A stretch of DNA of 64,000 nt from Lucifuga dentata (taxonomy: Eukaryota > Chordata > Actinopteri > Ophidiiformes > Bythitidae), in the NCBI GenBank assembly GCA_014773175.1, contig VXCM01005036.1, positions 6,696-70,695 on the forward strand, read 5' to 3'. Position 1 is the first letter of the stretch. Each line of letters starts with the position of its first letter. The notes under the pieces were generated by a model. It ran no database searches. It saw only the letters and a program-made list of their open reading frames with translations, and was not told the origin of the DNA. The translations under genes and the position numbers were made by a program. Of this stretch, positions 33,521 through 46,664 are shown one piece after another.

Positions 33521-34738
33521 TTAAACGGAAAAATAAAGTGTCCTAAGAAGTTTGTTTTCTTCTTTCCAGCTGTTTTACATAAAGACAATCTTTACAATAA
33601 ATATCAACGCTGTCCAACGTTTTAAAATAACAGCATAAAGTCACGTTTACTGCTTTCCAAAAAATCACCACTTTCTCATGTGTTTACCATACTGTAGTAG
33701 GCGCGGAAAGATGACGACACAGCGCCGTCGCTCTTTTGTCGTTAGGAGAGAAAACTGACGGTCGTCGGGCGCAAAAACATTTACATATTTAAAATTTAAG
33801 TAAGAAAAAAACAAGATCCATTTGAAGCTACTTTAAATGCAACAGTTATAGATGCTAGAAGCAAATAAACAAAATATTATCGCTATCAAATAATAAAATT
33901 AAACCGCGTATATTAACACCCCGCCCCGTACGGATCTTTCCAGCCAATGACGTTATTCCAGGGGCGGAGCTAGAGTCAGTGGAGGTCCAGGGTTTCGCCC
34001 AGACCTCCACTGACCTTATCCAAAGTGATATCTACCAAAGCTAAATATAAATTTAATATATACATATACAATATATATAAATTTTGATACATCTGTTTAA
34101 TGTAACAAATAATGTTACATGTTTTAATAAGTAATATTATTGTATATAAAGGTAAAAATCCTTTCAAACAAAAACCACTTTTTTTAATCACGTGGTTTTG
34201 ATACTGCAGTCGCATCATTTCGCCACAGGAGGGCGTTATAATCATGAGAACAGTTCAGTTTTTTTTTCTTTTAAAACCTGAATCTTACAGTAATTCCCTG
34301 ATCATTTTAATAAAACAATTACAATTATAAAAGTTTTCAATATTTTCACCTTTGCATATCAAAGTACTTTACTTTCTTAGCTACTGAGCCTTATTTAATT
34401 TATTCAGGATGTTCAACATGCAGTCCACCTTAAAAACTCCTTGTCCTGAACTTGGTTTAATATTTTCAAATTTATTAGAATAAATGTAATAAGACTGACT
34501 AAAATAAAAATTCCTTAAGATAAATAATTTTATGTAAATTGACACATTTTTATATTAGGTAAAAGACAAATATTACTGCAGTATCAGCATATGACGGTTT
34601 ATGCTGAGGGTGGGGAGCTGCTGGTCAAAGTACAATGAATATTCCTAGAAGTCTGTACTGATTCTGTAATTAGAATCATTTAGTTAAATATGTGGTGACA
34701 AATATCATATGAACAAAATTAAGTAAGAGAGCAAGAAC
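33521..34738. other. Intergenic region between cenpe 3' end and ddx51 5' end
   Basis: The left part should hold the DDX51 promoter (minus strand). There is a CpG-containing block at 33695-33780 and a GC-rich block with CCAATGACG at 33920-33970. A 13 bp inverted repeat lies at 33975-34014. The rest is AT-rich with no frame or repeat I can name. Confidence 0.55.
33975..34014. repeat. Perfect 13 bp hairpin
   Basis: Arms GTCAGTGGAGGTC (33975-33987) and GACCTCCACTGAC (34002-34014) are separated by a 14 nt loop. Function unknown. It lies about 450 bp upstream of DDX51. Confidence 0.85.
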
Positions 34739-34744
34739 TTTATT
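34739..34744 (-). terminator. cenpe: cenpe polyadenylation signal
   Basis: AATAAA on the minus strand, 109 bp after the CENPE stop codon (34853-34855), in the expected position for a short 3' UTR. It is the first perfect hexamer I see past the stop codon. Confidence 0.65.
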
Positions 34745-34852
34745 TGTTAGCAAAAATTTTAAAACAATTAAAAACATATAAATTTAACAATATAAAATTG
34801 ATAGAAAGATAAATTGAAAGATAAGACTGAATGCAACTTTGAACATTATCAG

Positions 34853-34917
34853 TTACTGTGTTCGGCACAGATCTTCCTGTTTTGGAGAATCAGGCCATGA
34901 CTCATTTCTCTCTGCAC
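34853..34917 (-). CDS. cenpe: cenpe last exon with CaaX-like C-terminus
   Basis: Encodes [19 protein letters not shown] and a TAA stop. Human CENP-E ends CKTQ and is a known farnesylation substrate. The fish CRTQ end keeps the Cys at position -4 and the terminal TQ. Confidence 0.9.
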
Positions 34918-37900
34918 CTGCAACACAAGAGATAAGACACATAAGCCATCAGCCAAAATATTATTTTGAATATTCCAGTATGACAAAACACCCCAAGCTT
35001 GCTGGTCTCCATCCTTTGCCTCATACATGTTGCACTTTTGCAGGTTTTACATTTAAAATAAATAAATAAATAATTATTGATTTAAAAAAATGAATGCAGC
35101 TCTTCCATGAAGCCAGGAGGACCGACCAAACCATCTAACACCCACGAGATCCATTCATAATGCTGACAGAATCCAGATAACAAGCGCTTATTAATCCTTC
35201 AGGACGGTCCTGATTCAGGTTTCACACCAAGTGTCGCTGAATTGTTAGAGCTCAGAGGCAAACCAGTAGAAACATTGACCCACAGCAACAAAAGGTGTTT
35301 TTTTTTTAAACTTTAACCCATACAGTGCACGGTGACATGCAGTGATTCCCCAAACACAGATTAAAATCACAGCACTTTACCCTCCTCTGCATCATCTTCA
35401 GCAGGAACGCTGAAAGTTTCTGGTAAAAGAAAGAGCTGCTGTCCTTATGACGTTGTGGTTATCATAGAAACTACAGTTCACGGGAGCTGAACTTCAGATG
35501 CTTCTTACCTGGATTCAGTCCGAGGCTGGAGTTATCAAAGAAGTGCTTGGGATAGTTTCTGGACAACATCTCAGAGCCTGTGCCAAAGAAACTGCTTTTG
35601 GGAGAGCTGGGCAGAGAGACCTTTGGAGAATCCCGAAGCTTCTTGGGAGAATCCAGCATCTTTNTTTGGGAGAGCTGGGCAGAGAGACCTTTGGAGAATC
35701 CCGAAGCTTCTTGGGAGAATCCAGCATCTTCTTGGGAGAATCCAGCATCTTCTTGGGCGTTCCCAGGAACCTCTTGGGTGAACTGAAGAGGCTGGAAGCA
35801 TCTGAAGTCATGGAAAAGCCCCTCTTTGTGGGAGTGCAGGGAGACAGAGACGGAGGCTTGTCCACATGTCCCTTGTTCTTCCCCTTCAGCTTGAAAGCTC
35901 TGCTTTTCCACTTGCTGACCTCCACTTGCAGACTGGACACTGAGCTGTAATGACAGAGAGGGCAAAGGTCAAAGCTGACCTACACAACACAATCATAACA
36001 AATCTTCAAATAATCTGATAATAGATTAATAATTTTACCTTTCCAGCTCATTTATTTTTGCATGAAGCTGTTTGACTTCCTCCTCCAGCTTGGCCTTTTC
36101 CAGGCAAATGCTGCTCTTGACGAGCAAACCTCTGGGGTTGGTTAATCTGGCATGAAGGTCCTTGCCCTGCAGAACTGAAATGAACATTACAGCATCAGCA
36201 TTAGTTATTCATCATTTCCACATGAGACACTTGGTTGTCTTGTAGGTACAACAAAATTAAATTTGGTGACTCTCAGACCAGCAAAGTCAGATATAAACTA
36301 GATAGAAATAAGATATAACAACCAACAATAAGTCTAATGAAGTATATAAATATAAAGTTTATATATAATAAAGTATAATAGCGTAAATTCTCTATTAAAA
36401 GCCGGTATTCAAATAGTGGGTTGGTTCCCAGTAAAGGCCGGGTTGGTTTATGTCTGTTACTGGTCCAGTGTATTGTGCTGCTGCTAACACTAACTGCAGA
36501 GTCTGAGAGGCTAATGGAGGAGAGTAAAAATGACTTACTAAATGGTTTGAACAACTTTTTTGTTTTCTCTCTCTCTCCTTGAGCCAGCCTGGGCTCCATA
36601 ACCAGATGATAGTTTCTACGTTTTAAGTACCAAACCGTTTTAAAAACCTCTAGCCGTTGTCCTTTCAGCCAGAAGGAACGAGCGGACTCAGCGTGAAACA
36701 AAGCCGTAAACATGGAGCTCCTCCCTGGCGAGGAGCGAACGACACTCCGCTGTAACACACCAACCCGGAAATGTGGATAAAATGGATGAAAACGAGCCTT
36801 TCTAAAAGCTGATAGAGGAATGATCACACTGTGAAATGTTTCTCCATAGCAGCAGTGTTTTTATTTATTTTTTATTTTTTTCTTAAATGTATTATGGTGT
36901 GTCTATCAGCGGTGGGACGTGCTGCAAGCCGGCTATGAGGCTCTCATTTCAGTTTGAATCTCACCACGCCTACCGTAATAACTGCTGCAGGGAGCGCTGA
37001 CTTAACGGATTTTACCATGGTCATCATTTCCAGGGTTTTTAAAACTGAAGAACACAAATAAACTACGACACAGCAAAGGGAAAGTTTGGCGAGAAGCACT
37101 TAGTTCTACATTCTTAATTAGAAATAAAGGCCTGTCTCCAATAAAAGCCTGTATCTTAGAAAGGCCGGGTTCTCTCTGCGGGTTGAGGTAAATAAAGACC
37201 CCGCCCACTATTAGAGCATTTACGGTAATAATAATTTGTGTCTGCTGATGGTGCTGGCTTTCCTTTAGTAGCATCCAGGTCCGGATGCTGTGTCCCACAG
37301 TCCTCTGAGCCATCTTCAGCACCCAGGCCAAGTCCTTCCTGTTCTCTGCTGGCGTACACACCGCAACACGCTGCAGAGAACGCCTTCTAAAGACGTTAAC
37401 CAGCAGCTGAGGCTTGTTTAAGTTTCCTGAGGAAGAAAAGCCTCTGTTGGGCTTTCTTAACCAGATGGGGGGTGTTGAGGGATCACATTAATATTATTAT
37501 ATGCCTGCGTTACCTGTGGCTATTGCACATGTTTAAGAAAACATGTAAAATTCAGACTAGTCGTGTTTAAAGCACCAAGGGGAATTTTCTGCTAATGAAT
37601 CCAAGCCTGTAAAAGCTTTAGCTTTGCAGAATCATTCTCACATTCATCATCAACAGAGCCAATCAGAACATTTTAATAGCAACACAGGTTCAAATCTAAG
37701 GTTCAAGTCTCTTTTCTATTTTTTTTTTTTGTTTTTTTAGAACTCAGCACCAAATTGAGGACAATGCGGGGGCTACTTTTGGTTTCATATACAAGCAAAT
37801 CCATCAGTTTGCAGCTCTGCTTAAAGTCCGTTAATGGCTGCAGTGATTTTATATATTAATGACAAAAACATTTCCTCTCTCACCGTGATGTAACACATAT

Positions 37901-40900
37901 CTGCAGCTCAAAACCTAAAATAGCCAGAAAAATACAAATTAAAAATGGTTGTGTCCAAAATGTGGACGTTACATCCTGAAGCTGACTCACATGACTCCTC
38001 GCCTTGCTGCTGTGTCGTCCTCAACACCTCCTTCAGTTTCCTCAGCGACTCCTCCTTGTCACTAAGCAGCGTGTTCAACCTCCGGATCCTGGGGAGGAAA
38101 AAATGTCTCATCAAACAATCAGTCGTAAAGAAAATCAGACGCCCCTTTCTGCTTTTTTAAACTCATGCCGGGAATTCTTTTGCCATTTGAGAAGGAGAGG
38201 ACATCGAAATGAAGATATGAAGTCGGAGAATAAGACAAAAGGTAGAGAAAAGCAAGCGGAGTCGATCTAAAGGCTGCTTACTCTTCTTGGTGTTCAGAAG
38301 ATGCTGACGTCAACGCCACCTCCATTTTGAACACTTTAGCTCGGAGAGTTTCCAGCTCAGCTGTGTCCGGAGATGCATTTTTCTGCACCAGAAAATGCAA
38401 GAGTTTAATGTTAGACAAAAAAAAATAAAAAAATCAAACTCCAAGCCAGGACACAACAGAACTTCAAAAGCAAACCTCAGACTGGCGTAGTTTTCTGGTC
38501 AGGGACTGGATGGCGTTCTCTTTCTCGCTGACTTGTGCGCGGGCGTCCTGCAGCTCCGTCTGCAGCAGCTGGGTGGCCTGTTTGTGGTTGGAGAGTCTGC
38601 TGTTGGTTTTAGTCTGAGCATCCTCAAGCTGCTCGATTTGCACACGCAGAGCCTGTAAAACAGAAAAAAAAAAAAAAAAAAAATGTTGCTGTCTGCTCTT
38701 ACTGAGAATCAACTGAAGCACAAGCAGCTGCAGAAAGCAATAACGACGTGACAAATAACAGCAACTGGATCGCATTAAACACGATAATCCAACGGCTCTG
38801 AAGATGAATCAGATACAGCACGTACTTTGAGTTTTTCCTCAGATTGCTGGAGCTCCAGAACAAGTTGCTTATTGTCCTTCAGGAGGTCAATCTCCGTTTT
38901 CAGCGGCGCGCCCTCCAACGTCTGCAGCAAAGTGGCGCTCTTGCTTCTCTCGTCTCTCAGCAGAGAGTCGGTCTGAGATTCCAGCGTCTTCAACTCTTCA
39001 AACAGGCCTTCACGTTCGGACGCGATGCTCTGCGGGAGTCAGTTAAACATTCAGCCCTCACAGAAAGATGAAAGATGTCTGCATAATGAAAATGAAATAA
39101 CTGAAAGGCAACGTGAGATGAGTTTTATCATGTCTCTGCTGAGCACCATTCTGATCATTTGACATTATTCTGCACACTTTAGCTAGGATTATTACATATT
39201 GTTGCATAGATAGAGTTTTTTAGCCTAACAATCTAAAAAGACATACAGACTGAAAATTCTAGTAATCAGTGTTGCACTTTTTTTTATTCCACTCTGGTAG
39301 CACCTCCACATCAATTCACATGTTTCGGTTGATGCGTCATCATAAACAGACAAATAAAAGGAACAAATTGCTGATGTTACCTGGAATGTCCTGTCTCTGC
39401 TGTCTCCCTGTGCAGACCTGCGGACCAGCTCGCGGCTCAGGATGCTGTCCAGTTCCTTGTAGTTGACAGGCGTTGTGTTGCACACGACCAGCAGCTGATC
39501 CTTGAAGCCCTCTCTCTCTCTCAGGTCCGCCAGCAGCTGGTTGCTGAAGGCGGCCTTGTTTTCCTCCAGCTTCTCCAAAGTACTGGACATTTTCTGTAAA
39601 GCCAAAGCCCAGCTCATCACAAAACTGCAAATAAAAGAACGTCAACTATGGGCTTCACACCAGCCAAGAGGCCTTCTCCTCTTTGGTGGCTCACAGAAGA
39701 TTGTTACTGCACTGGAAAAGCCGGAACCCTCCTCACTGCTCCTCAAGGACCTTTTTTCATTTATAAGATTAAATGCTCTATCAGAGGTCCTCCAGGACAG
39801 TTTCATAAAAGGTGGAATGATGTGCTCTCTTTTTTAAATTCATTACCAACTTTGGAAGCTCAGTTTGGAAATTAAATTAATGGCCTGATGTTGATAGTAT
39901 TTTTCTCTCTCTCTCTCTCTCTCTTTTTTTTTTTTTNTTTTTTTTTTTTGGATGGATGGTTGGGGAGGGGGGTTTGTTGCCTGCTCTTTTTTTTTTAATT
40001 AATGTATTTGTGTATTATTTTCTTCAAAAGCAGGGGGAAAATTATGTGCCCTTCTTTTTGGTTGCTTCTATATGTTGTTTGTGTTTCAATAAAAACAAAA
40101 CAAAACAAAACATCAACTACTGTATATGATGCAGTAAGATAAGTTCACTGGAGGCAATGAGCCAGCTTCATTAAAAAAAAAAAAAAAAAAAAAAAAAATC
40201 ACGCTAAGTATGCAGCATTTAATTATGTGCCCTGATAATTGAAGTTCGTTTCACATTAAGGTGGCGTCGTCAGGTGTGCCTCAGGTAAAAACCAGTGAAT
40301 GTCAGCGTGTTAATGAGCTGCTTATCCTGATTGACGTGGTTTTAAAGTGACATGTTAAACTGGAAAAGGAAACCAAAAAAAAAAAAAAAAAAATNAAAAA
40401 AAAAAAAAAAAAAAATTCTGCTTCAGAGCTCCACACTTTAAAAGACCGAATAGACTGAATGAGGGAAACGTGACTGCGTGACGATATCTGCCCATATTGA
40501 CACAGTAAATCATGCTCTGTCATTTATGAATCTGGCCTAATGTCTCATAATAGCAAGAGACAGGTTCAACAAACACGCCTCAAACGTGTCTGTTACGGGT
40601 GTCATTCTCACTTTCAGCTGCACTCCATAAACAAACCTCTGACGTGTAAGATGAGGTTTTAGAACATGCTTGGTACCGTGTTTTTACCTGGAGGTAGATC
40701 TGCCTCTTGTCCAACAGCTCAGACAGCCTGTGCTCCCACAGGGTTTGGAGGTCTTCGTCCTTCACGGAGTAGCTGGAGGCCTGAGCTCTGCACAGCAAAA
40801 CGTCCTGCAGCCGCCTCTCCTCAAACACCGCCACATCTTTCTTCACCAGCTCCTCAAACACATTCATGCAACCCTGTGCAAACTTCTGCAAATTTTCCTA

Positions 40901-43010
40901 GAGAGAGAAATAAAAGAACAAACAGGAATTTTCTTGTTATTAACTCATAAATAAAGTAACACCACTATGAGAACTTAAAGACAAAAAAAAAAAAATGTAG
41001 TGATATTTACGTTGTAATTTCCCAGACTGCGGACCATCTGCTGTTGGACGTTGCAGAGGGTGCTGTAGACCTCCATGGTGGATTTTGGTAGAGTTGACAG
41101 ATCCAGCTGCTTTGTCCCGATGACCTTATCCAAGGATTCTGTGTTATATTTTGAACACATGTCTATAAATTCCTGGAACTTCTTGAAGGATTCCTACAAT
41201 GATAAGGGTTTCATGGTGTCAGTATCTCACAAAATCTATTCTTACTGTCTGCAGCATCCAACTGCTAATGCAGCCACATTCAGAGTGATGTTACCTGAAA
41301 CGTGCAGGTGGAATCTTGCAGTCGTGATGACAACTCTCCCGTTTTTGCCTCTTTATTGGCGTTGGCGCTCTGACTCAGCTGCTCTCTGAGCACGGAGATC
41401 GTTGCGTTCGCTTCACTCAGCAACTGAGGAGAGAGAAAATAGAAAGTTTAACTCAGAAGAAGAGGAGGGGAAAAATAATTTGCCAAAAATACTCAAATAG
41501 GACTTTTCTGGTAAACCTGTTGTGACGCTCCTGCTTCAGCTTTAGCATGTTTGAGTGTTTGCAGCTCCTCCTCCAGCTGCTCCACCTGAGAGAAGGAGAA
41601 AGGTGTCACGGCTTCTCTCTGATACAGAAACTACGATCTCAACACTTTTTCTTTAGCTCTCAACATTTCCACCTTGTCCTTCAAACCGCTCTGCAGCCGA
41701 ATATTCCCCTCTGCAACATTTTCTTGTTTGGTTTTCAGCTGCTGGATCTGAATAATCGCATGCCAATTATAAAAAAAAAAAAAAAAAAAACTTATAGCAA
41801 CCCTCTGACAGGAAATGACTGGATTTACTTCATGTTGAAGCTGCGCCTGTTTGCTTCTGTCAGCTTGTTGCTGCAAGTTAAACTGGTTCAACTTTTCCTA
41901 GATGTCAGAGATCTGAGGGGGGAAGATGAGTAAATATGGACTTTCTTAAGGCTAATAGAGTAAATTGATCCATAACAATTTTGGAGTAAACTGTGGTGGA
42001 ATAATTTAAATGTCTTCATACAGTTTTCCAGGCTGCGGCTTAATGGTTGAGCTTTTTAATTATGGTAACTACAGCTACAAACACCAATATAAATGAAACG
42101 TGAATCCAAAATATACCAAATGACAGTCAAGGATCTCTATTAAGGTGAAATTTAGTAAAATTCCTCGCTGCATTAGCAACTTTACTAATATAACTGCATC
42201 CACGCACCGTTTCCATCCTGCCCTGCAGCTCCGCTCTGAGCTGCTGCTTCTCCTGCCTCAGGACCTCCAGCTTCTCCTGCAGCTGGTCNCCTGCAGCTCC
42301 GCTCTGAGCTGCTGCTTCTCCTGCCTCAGGACCTCCAGCTTCTCCTGCAGCTGGTCTCTCTCCTCGCTCAGAGAATTCACTTTGGACAGCAGCTTCTCTG
42401 TCTCCTCTGAGGACGTCTGGACGCTGGCTTCCTTTTCAGAGCGCAGACTGTCTCTCTCAGCTTCAACATGCTGCAGTTTCTCTGTTAAAGTCCTCATCTA
42501 TGAGGAGAACAGCGATNTTCTCTGTCTCCTCTGAGGACGTCTGGACGCTGGCTTCCTTTTCAGAGCGCAGACCGTCTCTCTCAGCTTCAACACACTGCAG
42601 TTTCTCTGTTAAAGTCCTCATCTGTGAGGAGGAGAACAGCGATTATCTCACTAAGACAAAAATATATTAAGAGATTGTTGTGATTTATACTGTATATATA
42701 CTGTATATTAAAAAAAGTATTATAGTATGGATAGATATTATAGATATTATATTATAGATAGTATGAGACACCAACCTGTTGGTCCAGAGAGAATTCCTTC
42801 TCCTGATTCCGTTTCTCCAGATCAGAGATCATCTGTTTCTGTTCTTGCAGCTCCTCTTCAGCTGCTTTTAGAAGACTTTGAGTGGTAGAAACCTTAAAAA
42901 AAAAAAAAAATTTAATACTTAATGAGTGAAATATACAAACAAAAAGTAGGAAAAGAACTTTGAGATTTCTTTTTGCATGTAGAAATTGCACATCCAAAAT
43001 ATGAAATAAG

Positions 43011-43041
<31 letters not shown>

Positions 43042-46000
43042 TAAAAGGATGTTTTTTTATTCTAAATACTCAGAAAACCAATACCAAACTGCTCAAAAAA
43101 CGGCATGGCTGCAGTTAAATCCTGCTTCAGCTCCTTCATATTAACCAACAACTCAAATGAATTTGCTCACCGTCTCCAGGTTCTGCTGCAGATTGTTCTC
43201 CAGCCGACTCTTCTGCTCGGTTACAGTCTGCAGAGAGCTTTGCAGCCGTGTCATCTGTGCACAAACAGAAATATGGGTCGATTAATGACANCAGTCTGCA
43301 GAGAGCTTTGCAGCCGTGTCATCTGTGCACAAACAGAAATATGGGTCGATTAATGACACGAAACCTCCAAATATTGACAGAATATTTAAAAAAAAACAGA
43401 CATTCTTTGATTTGTGGAGCTGGAAATTAAACATGTAGCACCTTGTTATCTTACTAAATGACTGTATTAGTGTAAAGTGTGACCTGATAGGATTAATGTG
43501 GGAATAAAATGAGCAGCATGACGTAAAAACTCATGGACACGGACCTCGGTTTGAAAGGTTTCCATCCTGTCCTGCAGCTCCGCTCTGAGCTGCTGCTTCT
43601 CCTGCCTCAGGACCTCCAGCTTCTCCTGCAGCTGGTCTCTCTCCTCGCTCAGAGAATTCACTTTGGACAGCAGTTTCTCTGTCTCCTCTGAGGACGTCTG
43701 GACGCTGGCTTCCTTTTCAGAGCGCAGACCGTCTCTCTCAGCTTCAACACACTGCAGTTTCTCTGTTAAAGTCCTCATCTGTGAGGAGGAGAACAGCGAT
43801 TATCTCACTAAGACAAAAATATATTAAGAGATTGTTGTGATTTATACTGTATATATACTGTATATTAAAAAAAGTATTATAGTATGGATAGATATTATAN
43901 NNNNNNNNNNNNNNNNNNNNNNNNNNNNNNNNNNNNNCTAAAAAAAAAAAAAAAAAAAGTTTAATACTTAATGAGTGAAATATACAAACAAAAAGTAGGA
44001 AAAGAACTCTGAGATTTCTTTTTGTGTGTAGAAATTGCACATCCAAAATATGAAATAAAACAAAAAAAAAAATTATTAAAAGGATGTTTTTTTATTCTAA
44101 ATACTCAGAAAACCAATATCAAACTGCTCAGAAAACAGCATGGCTGCAGTTAAATCCTGCTTCAGCTCCTTCATATTAACCAACAACTCAAATGAATTTG
44201 CTCACTGTCTCCAGGTTCTGCTGCAGATTGTTCTCCAGCCGACTCTTCTGCTCGGTTACAGTCTGCAGAGAGCTTTGCAGCCGTGTCATCTGTGCACAAA
44301 CAGAAATATGGGTCGATTAATGACGCGAAACCTCCAAATATTTACTGGAAAAAAATGAGAAAACAGAACTGAAAATGAAATTTCAGAGCGCTCGTGGAAC
44401 TTCATTGTCATCAAACCAACTGTTAATGTCAAGTCATGTTTTAATTGCTGCGTGGAACTTACATAGACATTATGTCCTGGTAAAGATTTCAGTAAAACAT
44501 GCAAAAAGGGAAAATATTAACCCCAAATAATCACAATTATTGCCAAAATTAAAGATTTTTCCCCCGTCTCCATCAAAGTGGTTTAAATCAGCCTAGCATC
44601 AAAACATCCTGTCACAACTGCAATTACTGTGTGAAATAAAAAAATAACAGCCAGATTTACAGACATGAAATAATGTGACGCAGACCTCGGTTTGAAGGGT
44701 TTCCATCCTGTCCTGCAGCTCCGCTCTGAGCTGCTGCTTCTCCTGCAGCTGGTCTCTCTCCTCGCTCAGAGAATTCACTTTGGACAGCAGTTTCTCTGTC
44801 TCCTCTGAGGACGTCCGGACGCTCGACGCATCGGAACGCAGACCGTCCCTCTCGGCTTTCACGCACTCAAGATCTGAGGTCAACCGCTCAATCTGTGAGG
44901 ATTAAAGAACAAAAACCTATTAACCACGTGAATAAGCCTAGACAACAAAGCTTCCACAAAAATAAACAACTGTTTGTTGAAGTCTAGATAACAATTTCAG
45001 ATTTAAAGGGAGCGGTTTACTTTGACTTGTTTAAAATCAGTTGACGTTTTAGGACTTTTCAAGCAGGTTCATTCTGCCTTTTTGTTTAAAAAAAGTAGCT
45101 TTGCCTGGTTTTGAAGCTCTCGTATCTGGACAGCCGTCTCTGCATCATTGCCACTGCTCGCCTGACTCTGCACCTCCTCCTTTTGATTCCTCAGGACGAT
45201 GATCTCCTCTTTGAGAGCTTTGATCTTTTCCTGAGAGATCCTGAGCTCCTCCTGGTTCTCGATCATCTAGAAAGTATTACACCGGGTGAGTATGTACGGG
45301 TACAAATTCATTATTTGTACCATATTCTTTCCTGTACAAATTCAGTAGAAAAATACAACAACAGCAGGGTCAAACGCCATTAATGCCCATCTCACCAATT
45401 CCACGTTTTCCTGAAGATCAGTCTTCAGCTGGATCACCTCCTGCTTAGACGTTTCCAGCTGCTCCTCAAGCTGCTGGATCTGCAGCACCATGAAACATTT
45501 CATTATATTACCCCATTACGCATTTTTACAATTATTAAAGTGTCACTGCAGGCATTCTGTCAGCCTAAGGAAATAGAAGATGCCTAAGGTTTATGTTTCC
45601 TGCATAAATGCCTGATGTTAGTTAATATCAACTTGAAATGATAAAAGATGGTCTGACCTGCAGAAGCTGCTGAGCCTCTTGTTCTGCTTTCACTGAAAGC
45701 TGCTCAGAGTTGAGTTGCTGCACCTGAATAACAAACACCAAACGATCCGCTCAACTGTCACACATTTAAAAAAAAAAAAAATTAAATTTATGTTGAGCTA
45801 AAAGCATAAACTGATGCCGGTTTGTACCGTTTCCATCCTGTCCTGCAGCTCCGCTCTGAGCTGCTGCTTCTCCTGCCTCAGGCCCTCCAGGATCTCCTGC
45901 AGCTGGTCTCTCTCCTCACTCAGAGAATTCACTTTGGACAGCAGCGTCTCCGTCTCCTCGGTCTGAGCGCCAGCCGTCCTCTCAGACAGAAAACCGTCTC

Positions 46001-46633
46001 TTTCTGCTCGCACCAGCTGCAGCTCCTCAGCCAGAGTCTTCATCTATCATTATGAGGAAATTCGTTTTTAAGATTTGATTAATGAAACATGCTACATACG
46101 GTACCTATCTTATGTAAGCCTTTTAGAGAGAGCATCAGTGCTTACCTCAGGTGTTACATTTCATCTCACAATTTAACCTTAATTACAGCAAACATTTCCT
46201 GATGCAGCATGAAGTCTCACCTGGTTTTGTAGCTCCTCTACACACTTCTCCTTGTTACGATCATCCTGTTTGGACAATTGCGTCTCGAGCCGTTTGATCT
46301 GCTCCTTCTGCTCACGGTTCTTCTCCAGGGCCGACCTCAGCTCCTCCTGATTCTCAATCATCTGTTTGAAACAAGGAGAAGATAGGACAGGAAGACAAAA
46401 GAGTTCAGAAAGGCTCAAAACTGGGGAAGATGGACAGATTAATTTTTATGTTTGGATTAGCTCACCATTTCCACGTTTTCCTGCAGGTCCAGCTTGAGTT
46501 GATCTCTCTCGGCAGTCAGAGCCGTCGCAGCAGAAAGAAGCTTTTCCATCTCCTCATGAGAGGTCTGATGGCCGGCCGACAGAGTGTCTCTCTCTGCTTT
46601 CACAGACTGAAGCTCTTCATTCAGCTGGTTTAG

Positions 46634-46664
<31 letters not shown>

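Larger units (their letters stand above)
42208..46043 (-). other. cenpe: cenpe rod with duplicated coiled-coil exons
   Basis: Four exons (42208-42497, 43545-43778, 44686-44892, 45828-46043) encode versions of one ~70-residue coiled-coil unit sharing [14 protein letters not shown] and [13 protein letters not shown]. Exons 43171-43254 and 44206-44289 encode the same 28 residues ([14 protein letters not shown]...). Exons 45105-45266 and 46221-46361 both begin MIENQEELR. The copy at 44686 lacks about eight residues (LEVLRQEK). Repeated coiled-coil units in the rod are known for CENP-E; the extremely similar copies may partly be assembly haplotypes. Confidence 0.85.
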
